Below, piece after piece: positions 1-9,681 of a DNA stretch of 64,000 nucleotides. Below the pieces are notes generated by a model. That model searched no databases. It was not told the origin of the DNA and saw only the letters and a program-made list of their open reading frames with translations. The stretch comes from Mesorhabditis belari (Eukaryota; Nematoda; Chromadorea; Rhabditida; Rhabditidae): NCBI GenBank assembly GCA_958450365.1, contig CAUEEP010000759.1:3267880-3331879 (forward strand), read 5' to 3'. Every line of letters starts with the position of its first letter. The stretch's first letter is position 1. Both the position numbers and the translations under genes were made by a program.

Positions 1-125
1 TTTCTTAGTGTTGAGCTGTCCAATTTCATTAGTTTTTATACCAATCGACAGAGAAAGGCTTGACGCATTTAATGATAGAAGAATATTGAAATTGAACAGC
101 TCAACACCGAGAAATTTCAGCTCAA
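1..125. repeat. Palindromic dispersed element, copy 1 (truncated by window edge)
   Basis: The two ends are imperfect inverted repeats: GTGTTGAGCTGTCCAATTTC near 9-29 pairs with the complement near 88-110 (ATTGAACAGCTCAACAC). The loop carries ACCAATCGACAGAGAAAG. Two more copies lie at about 50150-50390 and 55780-55990. It is probably a miniature inverted-repeat element; no coding capacity is seen. Confidence 0.6.
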
Positions 126-1480
126 CGCCACCAGTTTTGTAATTTCACTTAAACGCTCGCTTTCTGGCGCACCGCTTGTCATTTTAGGTTCAGTTACCCA
201 TTCTAAATCCGTTCACAGAAGTTTTCAAGTGTTTCTGAAGGCTTTGGGTAACTCAACGAAATTCTATAGAACAGGGAGCGCGCCAAAAAGTAGACGTTTA
301 CCTATGAGCAAAAAGCACACTGTTTTTTTCACAAAACCTAAACATTTTCCTTTCTTTTCACCCAAATTCCCTCAAAAATCGTTCCCCTCAAAGTTTCCCC
401 TTTTCCGGAAAGGAAAATTAATCTAATAAATCTAATAAATAGGATTTCTGACGTGTTTCTAGAGGAATTGATGGAAAGGGGCTTATTTTTTTTGGTTTCA
501 CTCAAAAGATTTTCAGGCTTCTTGGTCCAGAAATGTCAAGAGATTCATTTTGTAAATGTTTTTGTCAAATACAAATCTCAAAAATCTGTTTTCTTTGATC
601 TTTAAGAATCTTGTGAAACGTCAATCTTCAATGTTTCATTAGAAATTGAGGGATTTTTGAAGATTTTTGAGGATTTTAGGGGATTTTTGATGATTTTTAA
701 GGATTTTTGATGATTTTAAGGATTTTCGGGGATTTTAAGTGTTTTGGTCAAATATTTTACTTGATCCACAAAAAGTGATGGGTATTTTTTAGACAAAATT
801 CCTTTTTTTGAATGTTTTAATCATTATTTCAATGTTTTAAATTGTTTTAAATCATTATTTTAATGTTTTAATCATGATTTCAATGTTTCAAATCATTATT
901 TTAATGTTTTAAATCATTATTTCAATGTTTTAATCATTATTTTAATGTTTTAAATCATTTTTTCAATGTTTTAAATGAACTTTTTCCAAGAAATTGCGAT
1001 CTTCTTTGGGTTTGCCTCTCAAAAAAACGTTTTTTCGATCGTCATTTGACGAAAAGCTCCAAAAAAATGCAAATCCGTTCCCTTTGAAACTTGAAAAGTC
1101 GCAAGGATTAATTCCAATTGAGTTTCTTTAGTTTCTAATAAATTTCGCTTTTCTTTTTGATAATTGCAATTTTCTTCTAATAAATCTCGATTTCCTCAAT
1201 TAACTTTCCTTTCCAATCTCTCAATGATCTCTCAATGATCCAATCCAAAGTTAATCCGGGGAAAATCTTTCGTCAAACCGACCACAAATCTTTTATTTCT
1301 AAGTCTTTTTGCTAATTTCTGATTAAATTGAGGCAATTTCATAGTTTTGATCCCGAAAATGTCTACTCGGAACTCAATTTTGTGTCATTTATATTTATAT
1401 ATTATAATTTTGTGTCACTTGTATCCAGAAGTTTATAGCTTCTATCTTTATAACTTTACCGGCCGAGAAACCCGCCTAAC
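126..1480. other. AT-rich intergenic DNA with short degenerate repeats
   Basis: No gene is seen. At 650-740 there is a loose GGATTTTTGATGATTTT repeat and at 805-985 a degenerate 20-21 bp unit of the form AATGTTTTAAATCATTATTTC-like sequence. A TTACCC-containing motif resembling spliced leader 1 occurs near 189-206. Confidence 0.5.
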
Positions 1481-1487
1481 GATGGGT

Positions 1488-1840
1488 TTTTCTGGATCTT
1501 TTGGGGTGGACGGCTTTTGTCGCTGTGGAGCAGTGGATAGCGCGCCGGTCTATCGCCCAGACTATCTGGGTTCGACCTCCCCCTTGCGACTCGAATTGTG
1601 CTTTTCAAAAAAATCCAAAACCACGTTGCACAACTACATGTATTTCCCAATCCAATGGCGCAAAAATCATTACAAACGGTCCTCTGGGGGCTGAGGAGTA
1701 GCGCGCACAGACAGACGGACAGACAGGCGAACAGACAGACGGACGGACAGGCGGACAGACAGACGGACAGACAAACGGATAGACGGACAGACGGGCAGAC
1801 AGGCGGACGGACAGACGGACAGAGAGCCGTCTTAGTCCCT
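1488..1840 (+). mobile_element. tRNA-headed SINE-like element with ACAG-rich tail
   Basis: A tRNA-like head at 1518-1588 has an A-box-like TGGAGCAGTGG, a B-box-like GGTTCGACC and a five-pair acceptor (GTCGC with GCGAC). About 100 bp further on comes a GACAGACGGACAGACAGGC-type array (1705-1830). A relative with the same order (GGGTTT leader, tRNA-like part, CACAACTAC, ACAG tail) lies at 40338-40790. The ACAG tail resembles 3' ends of RTE-type LINEs, so mobilisation by such a LINE is an inference. Confidence 0.5.
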
Positions 1841-2401
1841 TATTAGATGACTTATAATTATAACCTACCCTGTGCTTTGTGCTCTGCTTAAAAGCCAATC
1901 ATCTAGCACACCTAATTAGTTTCCCTAAAACCTAAACTTAAAAATCGCCTAATTAGTCGGCTTTGTTACCCAATAAGAGAGTGATTTAAGCCATAAACTT
2001 GCCTGTCTCTGACTCTAGTTCTACGTACTTTGTGCTCCCGGCTAAACATTAGCTATCTGGCACATGAGATTCAGTATATATTCGATTTAGTTACCCGATT
2101 TGTGCTTATTTCAAAGGTTTCAAGCCGCTTTTTTGGTGAGAAAGCCGTGTTTTTTTCTCGTTTTTTGTGCAATTTCCATTTATTTCTTTTATCAAGTACC
2201 CTGAAATCCCAAGAAATAGTCGTATTGAAGAGCGCAGGCTCAGGAGGAGCTAAATAACTGAGCCAATTAAAGGCTAAAGGCAAAAGAGGTGACTTGGCCG
2301 GCCAAAGTCACTAGAAACGAGGAAATTCGTAATTTTTCCGCTAAATCATAAGATTTTCTTCAAAAGCTAATCTAGTCTTCAAAATTTACTTCCCAAAAAT
2401 G
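1841..2401. other. Intergenic, no gene seen
   Basis: No coding signal is seen. It contains two copies of a recurrent CTTTGTGCTC...TAAA...CTGGC motif (near 1872 and 2030) and TTACCC motifs near 1965 and 2090. Confidence 0.4.
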
Positions 2402-2480
2402 CTAGTGACTCAAAGAAGCCAGCAGGTTTGAGCCAGCAACCCGCCTAGTCACTAAACTCACTAACCATTGAGCCATTCAG
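2402..2480 (-). ncRNA. tRNA-like sequence, degenerate
   Basis: On the minus strand an A-box-like TGGCTCAATGG is followed 40 bases later by GGCTCAAACC, a degenerate B box. No convincing cloverleaf forms, so I read it as a tRNA-derived relic rather than a working tRNA. Confidence 0.35.
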
Positions 2481-3107
2481 AAAGCCATTCAGAAGGCAAG
2501 GCGGTTTGTTTTTGTTTATTGAATCGTTTGCATATTGGGAATAGGATTAAGACGCTGAATTTCTTGTAAATTTATTGTAACTTTACTGTAACTTTACTGT
2601 AACTTTACTGTAACTTTACTCTAAACTTTCCTAATTTCTTGTAACTTTCCTATATTTTTCATCAAACATTGCTTTTGAGAGAATTGGGTAAATGAATTGG
2701 GCAAATGAACTGGGCTAGATAGCGTCTAAGACAGGTTCTGACTGGTTACTTTGTACTTTGTACTGCCACGTAAACGCTGTCTGACAAATGGTTGTCTTAA
2801 ACGATGTCTGACTAGCCGAGTAGTCAGTTCAAAAACCTAACTTCATCTCAAAATCGCTTCTACTTCTTCTTTAAGATTTTGATTCTATTCTAAATCATCT
2901 TTCTTTAGAAATGCATCAATCAAAAGTGCAATTTCGTCTAAATTTCTTTTAAATTTCTTTTAAAATGCACTTTTGTACTTATAAACTTTGATCTTGAAAT
3001 ATTTTTTGAAAAAAAGCTCTTCTCAAAGGCTTCTCAAAGGAAAAACAAAAACATTTGTGGTTTTCAATAATTTTCCATTGATAACCCACAATTTCTATTC
3101 GGTTCCA
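2481..3107. other. Intergenic, no gene seen
   Basis: AT-rich. A short run of the 11-bp unit TAACTTTACTG lies at about 2575-2635. Nothing else is recognised. Confidence 0.4.
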
Positions 3108-3690
3108 AATGGCTGACTGGCTAAGGCTGACTGGTTAAGGCTGACTGGCTGAGGCTGACTGGTTAAGGCTGACTGGTTAAGGCTGACTGGTTAAGGCTGA
3201 CTGGTTAAGGCTGACTGGTTAAGGCTGACTGGTTAAGGCTGACTGGCTGAGGCTGACTGGTTAAGGCTGACTGGTTAAGGCTGACTGGTTAAGGCTGACT
3301 GGTTAAGGCTGACTGGTTAAGGCTGACTGGTTAAGGCTGACTGGCTGAGGCTGACTGGTTAAGGCTGACTGGTTAAGGCTGACTGGTTAAGGCTGACTGG
3401 CTAAGGCTGACTGGCTGAGGCTGACTGGTTAAGGCTGACTGGTTAAGGCTGACTGGCTGAGGCTGACTGGTTAAGGCTGACTGGTTAAGGCTGACTGGTT
3501 AAGGCTGACTGGTTAAGGCTGACTGGCTGAGGCTGACTGACTGGCTAAGACTGACTGGCTAAGGCTGACTGGTTAAGGCTGACTGGTTAAGGCTGACTGG
3601 TTAAGGCTGACTGGCTGAGGCTGACTGACTGGCTAAGACTGACTGGCTAAGGCTGACTGGCTAAGGCTGACTGGCTGACTTGTATCTTAC
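3108..3690. repeat. 14-bp minisatellite
   Basis: About 40 copies of AAGGCTGACTGGTT, with GGCTGA and GGCTAA variants arranged in a higher-order pattern. No spacer structure is present. Confidence 0.9.
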
Positions 3691-3970
3691 TAGAAACTTA
3701 CAACTTACCACCAAACCAGTAATTAAAAGTAATTAGAGCAGTCATTTTAAAGAAGTTATTAACTATTTATTAAACTTTTCTTTCATAGCTTTCAGAGAAA
3801 GATGTAAAGCGTCTCTTTCAGAGATATTATATAAGTAAAACAACTGTAAATCTCTATGAAAGCTATGGAAAAACTTTAGCTGATTAATGCTTTAAAAACA
3901 CTTTAATAATCATTTAACAATTTAACAAAGAAGTGTTTTTCGAAAGTTTTCTAAAAAATGCATGAAGTTC

Positions 3971-4052
3971 GGCGTCAAGCGGGACCGAACCTGTGAGCAG
4001 AGACCGCATTGGTTTTACGGTCCAGCACACTATCCCCTAGGCCACCGCTGCT
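3971..4052 (-). ncRNA. tRNA-like sequence (class II type), probably pseudogene
   Basis: Minus strand: A box TGGCCTAGGGG and B-box-like GGTTCGGTCCC, separated by a long variable region. The anticodon-loop equivalent is CCGTAAA. T-arm pairing is poor. It belongs with the GCAGCGGTGGC family also seen at 9236-9290, 51453-51533 and 51851-51934. Confidence 0.5.
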
Positions 4053-4159
4053 TTGCAAATCTTTGGGCGTGGAGGCTTCTTATAGGTGAGCAATGAGACC
4101 AATGAGACTAAAGAGAAAGTCAAGAGTAGTCAACAAGGCTTTTTTTCACTTTGGGCAAG

Positions 4160-4244
4160 ATGCCCTTATGGCCGAGTGGCTAAGAGCCTTGTTTACCAGT
4201 CGATAACTAGTCAGGAGGGGTCAAGGGTTCAATCCCGTCAACGG
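4160..4244 (+). ncRNA. tRNA-like sequence (class II type), probably pseudogene
   Basis: Exact A box TGGCCGAGTGG and B-box-like GGTTCAATCCC lie about 50 bases apart, then a T run at 4245. The anticodon arm does not pair well. It lies head to head with the tRNA-like sequence at 3971-4052. Confidence 0.5.
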
Positions 4245-4379
4245 TTTTTTGCTCACTCGTTTTTTCTTTTAAATTCTCAATTTTAACTTTTAAACCATAT
4301 TCTGACTATTTTCATTCATTTATCTTTCAAAACATTCATCTTTATCTTTCAAAATTGACAAAATTTGAAACTTTGCTCC

Positions 4380-4970
4380 ATGGAACTCACTAGAGTTCAC
4401 TAGAGCTCACCAGAACTCACTAGAACTCATTAGAACTCACTAGAACTCATTAGAACTCACTAGAACTCACTAGAACTAGCTAGAGCTCACTAGAGCTCAC
4501 TAGAAGTCACTAGAAGTCACTAGAAGTCACTAGAACTCACTAGAAGTCACTAGAGCTCACTAGAAGTCACTAGAGCTCACTAGAGCTCACTAGAACTAGC
4601 TAGAGTTCACTAGAGCTCACTAGAGCTCACTAGAGCTCACTAGAACTCACTAGAACTAGCTAGAGCTAACTAGAGCTCACTAGAGCTCACTAGAAGTCAC
4701 TAGAAGTCACTAGAAGTCACTAGAAGTCACTAGAACTCACTAGAACTAGCTAGAGCTCACTAGAGCTCACTAGAGCTCACTAGAGCTCACTAGAGCTCAC
4801 TAGAGCTCACTAGAAGTCACTAGAGCTCACTAGAAGTCACTAGAGCTCACTAGAACTCACTAGAACTAGCTAGAGTTCACTAGAGCTCACTAGAGCTCAC
4901 TAGAGCTCACTAGAAGTCACTAGAAGTCACTAGAACTCACTAGAGCTCACTAGAAATCACTAGAAAGCGC
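4380..4970. repeat. 10-bp minisatellite
   Basis: About 58 copies of the unit ACTCACTAGA with AGCTC, AGTTC and AAGTC variants. An ACTAGCTAGAG variant recurs at roughly regular intervals, showing higher-order repeat structure. Confidence 0.9.
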
Positions 4971-5399
4971 AATTTTACTCCAAAAAAGCCAATTTTTCTG
5001 ATTTTTTTTTGCAAATCTACCCAATTTTAGTACATTGACTCAAGAAAGTTTCAAGTTTTTAATCTTTTTTCAATTCAATTTTCCCTTTTCCCCAATTTTT
5101 CCATTTCATTTCTCTTCAATAGACGGATTTTCCGGCAAATTTCCCTTAGAAATTCATCAAAAATCGCAAAAAACAGCAAAAAATGAGTAATTTTCATTTA
5201 AAAATAGACGAAAGAGTTGAAAGAAACCCGAATTTATCTGGATTTTTTGAAACTTTAAAGAATTTTCTTAATTTTCTTGATTTTTAATGCTTTTCAATGC
5301 TTTTCCAAGCGATTCTTGCGATTAAAGCGATTCTTTTCTTTCTTTTTTTAAAGTTTCCTAGTTTTCTTTATTAAATATTGAAATAGAGAAGTTATAGGA
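4971..5399. other. AT-rich intergenic, no gene seen
   Basis: No ORF, repeat or RNA signal is recognised. Confidence 0.4.
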
Positions 5400-5463
5400 A
5401 GACGCAGCTCGACCAAGACCTAAGAAGTACGGATATGCGCCAGCTCTCGGGACTCAGAGATTC
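5400..5463 (+). repeat. Duplicated 64-bp fragment of the RTE coding region
   Basis: Nearly identical to 5628-5692 (from GAAGACGCAGCTCGACCAAG to GGGACTCAGAGAT). It marks a rearranged or twice-copied LINE 3' end. Confidence 0.8.
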
Positions 5464-5570
5464 TAAACAATGTCCTAAAACAAAAGCTTACTTTATCAAA
5501 CATTCGACTGCAATTCTTTCTCCCAAATGTCACAGTTGCTATCCAACCGATGGATAGGGAATTATAAAGT

Positions 5571-6011
5571 TTGACGAGCCCTGAGAACACGCATCGAGCC
5601 CTTGAAAGGAACCTCCTCGGGTACAATAGGAAGACGCAGCTCGACCAAGACCTAAGAAGTACGGATATGCGCCAGCTCTCGGGACTCAGAGATCCAGGGG
5701 AAGTGATCGAGAGAAAAAGACTCAGATGGGCCGGCCACGTAGCCAGAAGAACAGACGACAGATGGACGACACGGATCACAGAGTGGCTACCACGAGACCA
5801 GAAGAGGCCCATCGGAAGACCAGCGACGAGGTGGAGCACAAGAGTGGCAGAGACGGTCAGAGAAAGGATGGCTAGAGTGCAATCACCACCAGCACAAGCA
5901 ACTGGAAGACTTCGAATCAGGAATAACCAAGATAGGAAGCACTGGATGACAATAGCAAGGGATCGAGAAATGTGGAAGCAGGTTGTGATCTGCGCAAAGA
6001 GGAACACCTAA
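5571..6011 (+). pseudogene. RTE-type non-LTR retrotransposon, reverse-transcriptase C-terminal fragment
   Basis: The reading frame encodes the C-terminal tail typical of RTE-type endonuclease/reverse-transcriptase proteins: a RLRWAGHVARRTDDRWT block, then KRPIGRPATRW, then an A-DRE-WK ending. The endonuclease and polymerase domains are absent, so this is a 5'-truncated copy, as LINE insertions usually are. A 64-bp piece of the frame (5628-5692) is also present upstream at 5400-5463, separated by unrelated-looking sequence. It ends at a stop at 6009-6011. I am confident of the family, not of activity. Confidence 0.8.
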
Positions 6012-6592
6012 GTGCGAAGACAGATCAAAAAAAAAATGTAGGGAAGTTGACGGTGAGCAGCAGGAAGTCATCAGTTAAATACTGATTTCAGGAATTAGTC
6101 TATCCAAAAGACGGAATCACCAACGAGCAAATGTTTTTCTATGTTCGTTGGGTTTCATTTGCTTTTATTTGTTTTTAAAGGTGTCCATGCTGATTTTAAG
6201 CAGTGATTTCTGTTTACTGGATGCTAACTAAAGTGCTTAGTTGTCACGATGCACCATATCAATGGAGATCGTATGGACAGCCGCGTGAAGGAGCAATCAT
6301 GCGAGTCAATCAACTTTGACTTAAAAAAAATGATGTAAAAATTGTAGTTAACTGGTAAAATTGTAGTTAACTTCAAAATGAAAGTTCAGAAAGTGGTTTT
6401 GTGAGAGTTTTTGTAAGAGTTTTTAGAGATTTTGACTTTGTAAAGGCTTTCAGCTCCGAGCCAAACTGATATTTTAGTTACTATTGTTATTATTGAATGA
6501 TCTATTCAATATTGAATGATCTATGAATGTCTATTCTTATGCAAATGTGTTCTCCCCTGTGCTTATCCCTTTTATTGTCGATCGAGAAGGGG
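6012..6592. other. Intergenic, no gene seen
   Basis: May include the 3' untranslated tail of the RTE copy, but no tail repeat or target duplication could be recognised. Confidence 0.35.
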
Positions 6593-7160
6593 CGTTGAGT
6601 TGGGTTGTTGGGGTGTTAGAGATGGCGGGCTATCAAAAGGCCTAGGAGGACAGTGAGGAGCCTAGGAGGACAATGAGGAGCCTAGGAGGACAGTGAGGAG
6701 CCTAGGAGGACAGTGAGAAGCCTAGGAGGACCGTGAGGAGCCTAGAAGGACAGTGAGAAGCCTAGGAGGACAGTGAGGAGCCTAGGAGGACAGTGAGAAG
6801 CCTAGGAGGACAGTGAGGAGCCTAGGAGGACAGTGAGAAGCCTAGGAGGACAGTGAGGAGCCTAGGAGGACAGTGAGAAGCCTAGGAGGACAGTGAGGAG
6901 CCTAGGAGGACAGTGAGAAGCCTAGGAGGACAGTGAGGAGCCTAGAAGGACAAGTGAGACTCTCATTTGGAGTCCCTCCTTCCCCGTGCACTCATTTGTA
7001 ATCTATTCGTCTTAGCGTACTACTGTAAATAAAGATACATATCTTCCGAGCATATGCGACTGCAGTACAAGTCGGCCATTTCACAGGAACTCCCCTCTAA
7101 TACGTTGGAGGAGTTGAGTTGGGTTGTCGGGGTGTTAGAGATGGCGGGATATCAAAAGGG
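6593..7160. repeat. Direct repeats enclosing a 20-bp minisatellite; possible LTR remnant
   Basis: A 48-bp segment (GTTGAGTTGGGTTG...GGCGGG...TATCAAAAGG) occurs at 6593-6641 and again at 7112-7160. Between them lie about 15 copies of GGACAGTGAGGAGCCTAGGA (6643-6955) and a short unique stretch with AATAAA near 7028. TGTTGGGGTG-type starts and the polyadenylation signal suggest LTR-derived DNA, but no primer-binding site or retroviral-type ORF is seen. Confidence 0.5.
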
Positions 7161-8080
7161 ATCCACTCTCTTTAACTTAACCCAAATTCTAGTCCACATC
7201 CGTTTATACCGAGGAAGGTATAAGGCTATAAAGAGCACTGTACTTTCCACTAATCACTGTGCTTTTTGGGTGTACCTTTTGAGTGTATGGGTGTACTTTT
7301 TTGGGGTAAACGCACGCCGTTTTGACGCCAAGATAGTCTACGAGCGACTGGTTTAGTGATTTACTTTGTGCTCTTGAATAAACGCTAACGAGCTAACGAG
7401 TTGGCGTAGTGAAATTGGTTGGTTTCGTTGGTTTGTTGGTTTGTTGGTTCATTTAGTTCATTTACCCGATTCTTTTGAAGAAGTTTAGAAGAAGAGCCGG
7501 TTTAATTAAACATTCTTTACTTTTGGCTTTGGCTTTGGCTTTTATATAACATTTCTTCTCACTTTCTTCTCATTTTCTTTTTCTTTCCATTTTCTTTCCA
7601 TTTTATTTCCATTTTATTTCCATTTTCTTTTTATTTCTTTATATTATATTATAATATTTCCATTCCTTTTCATTTTATTTCCATTTTCGTCAACTTTTCG
7701 TCATTTTCCCATAAATAAATGTCAAATCCATTAAGAAATAATGGAAAGTTGCATTTCACTTTTTCTCATTCAGTTAAAATCAAGTTTTTTTTCCCGATTT
7801 TAGCTAATAGACTTTTTGTAAATGGTCGTTTTAAGAAAATCGGGAAATGTGAACAATTGAGGGGAATTAAAAAGAAAGAGAAGCGAAAAGAAAAGAAATT
7901 TCATTTAGAGATTGGAAAAGAAAAGAATTGAAGGGAAAAGAAAGTAGAAGAAAGGAATCTATTTTGAAGGAGATCAGGAAGTCGAGGATCCGGGTCATTT
8001 AGTTCAATTACCCACTTTTTTTTGAGCTTTCCTAGGGCAACTAGTTTGCATTTGTTAACTCAATAGTAAACACGCCGTAT
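7161..8080. other. Intergenic, no gene seen
   Basis: A CTTTGTGCTC...TAAACGCTA motif lies at 7361-7400, TTACCC motifs near 7462 and 8006, and a loose CCATTTT repeat at 7590-7690. No coding signal is convincing. Confidence 0.4.
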
Positions 8081-8266
8081 CTAAGACAAGGCAAGGCCCA
8101 CTAGGGAAAGGCCTGAACTCAAGGCTCACTAGGGAAAGGCATAAACTCTAGGCTCACTAGGGAAAGGCCTGAGCTCTAGGCTCACTAGGGAAAGGTATGA
8201 ACTCTAGGCTCACGAGGAAAAGGCATAACCTTTAGACTCACTAGGGAAAGGCTCAGGCTCAGGCTT

Positions 8267-8307
<41 letters not shown>

Positions 8308-8440
8308 TAGGCTTAGACATAAACTTTAGACTCACTAGAGAAAGGCCTGAACTCTAGACTCACTAGAGGAAGGCCTGAACCCAAGGCTCACTAGGAGGAT
8401 GCATAAAATTTAGACTCAGAAAGGCCTAAACTCTAGGCTT
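8081..8440. repeat. Degenerate 28-30 bp minisatellite with TTAGGC/CTCAGG core
   Basis: Units of the form CTCACTAGGGAAAGGC followed by TGAACTCTAGG. At 8250-8312 they are interrupted by a run of GGCTCA and GGCTTA, variants of the nematode telomere unit. Confidence 0.75.
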
Positions 8441-8612
8441 CTAGAATAGGATGAATCCGAATTAGGAATCCGAATTAGGAATCTGAATCTGAAATCAAAA
8501 TCTCCCAAACGACTTTCCAGGCGTGTAAAACTTGAATCGAAACTTTGGCAATGAAACGGATGCTTTAGAAGAAAAGGATGCTTTAAAAGGCTCCTTCCCA
8601 GCGGAGAAAATG

Positions 8613-8683
8613 AGCGCTGGTGGCCTAATGGATAACGGATTAAACTCCGGCCCACAAGGTCAAGGTTCGATCCCTGATGCAGC
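8613..8683 (+). ncRNA. tRNA-like sequence resembling a tRNA-Arg head
   Basis: A box TGGCCTAATGG and a perfect B box GGTTCGATCCC, followed by a long T run (8688-8701) that could terminate Pol III. The anticodon stem CGGA/TCCG closes a six-base loop, one base short, and the acceptor arm is poor. I read it as a tRNA-derived relic. Confidence 0.5.
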
Positions 8684-9042
8684 TTTTGTTTTTTTTTTTT
8701 TTCGAACAACTTCTAATATTTTGCGGCTCACCATGTGCTCATGCCTTTCCCTAGTCAGTCGGTTTAGTTACTCAGCCCAATCTCTCTTCTTTTTTCATCT
8801 CCAACTTTAGGTTTTTGTTTAAATTCTGTTTTCTTCTGTTTTCTTCTGTTTTCTTCTGTTTTCTACTCTTTTTCTTGTTTACTTCGGTTTAATTACCCAA
8901 CTTTCCAACATTTTCATTATCTCTAAAAAACTAAGGTTCAATTTTGTTACTTTAAATCACTTAGGCGAGCTTTTACTTGAGTAATCAGATAAGAATCAAA
9001 TTGGATAACAACACCAGATGAATGTAGGAAAATTTGAATCAC
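8684..9042. other. Intergenic with a spliced-leader-like motif
   Basis: At 8886-8900 the 15-base GGTTTAATTACCCAA matches the first 15 bases of nematode spliced leader 1. The expected donor site and Sm-site body are not visible after it. A related GGTTTAGTTACTCAG lies near 8759. Confidence 0.4.
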
Positions 9043-9355
9043 TTTAACCCATTCGAAACTGCTGCAGCGAATAATCGCTGAAACAAAAACTCAGGAACGG
9101 ACCGCTGCAGCGATTATTCGCTGCAGCGGTCCGTTCCTGAGTTTCTGCAGCGGTCCGTGCCTGAGTTTCTGCAGCGGTCCGTTCCTGAGTCAATTAGCGC
9201 TGCAGCGATTATTCGCTGCAGCGCTAATTCGTTTCCTTCGTTTTGTAGTCCCGCACACTACCCTCTAGGCCACCGCTGGTCTTCGGAGTCAAAAAAAGTG
9301 CTTGGTCCGTAGACGAAAAAAAAAGAAAAAACGCTGCGGTTTCGAATGGGTTAAA
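9043..9355. mobile_element. Inverted-repeat element with nested perfect hairpins and a tRNA-like fragment
   Basis: Ends are inverted: TTTAACCCATTCGAAAC with GTTTCGAATGGGTTAAA. CAC flanks both ends, a possible 3-bp target duplication. Inside are a perfect 27-bp-arm hairpin (9087-9144) and a perfect 17-bp-arm hairpin (9192-9229), both with loop TTAT and core GCTGCAGCGA. A tRNA-like A box (minus strand, TGGCCTAGAGG) lies at about 9262-9272. Confidence 0.7.
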
Positions 9356-9681
9356 CACTTCTAAAGCAATGATTTCTCATCCTTTCTAACAGCTATTCAT
9401 CAAATATTCCTTTCTGCAACAATTCTTCGATCATTTGTTTACTTTATTTCATGATTTTCTCGTCTCATTACTCATAAGAACATTTCAATTAACCTTTCAA
9501 ATTCAAAAAAACCTTTTTATCGTTTTATTTCTGAATTTATCCAGGTGCAATAAGATTTTCGCAATAAAAATTGAAATTTTCTTGATTTCTTTTTAAATTC
9601 TGTTTTCTATTGATGATTAGATTTCAAAAAAAAAGCTTTAAATCTTTAGATTTATCGAACTCGGGTCACCAAATTAACAAA

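Noticed and set aside
3108..4970. Possible CRISPR-like arrays
   Set aside because: Repeats are contiguous with no unique spacers, and the DNA is eukaryotic.
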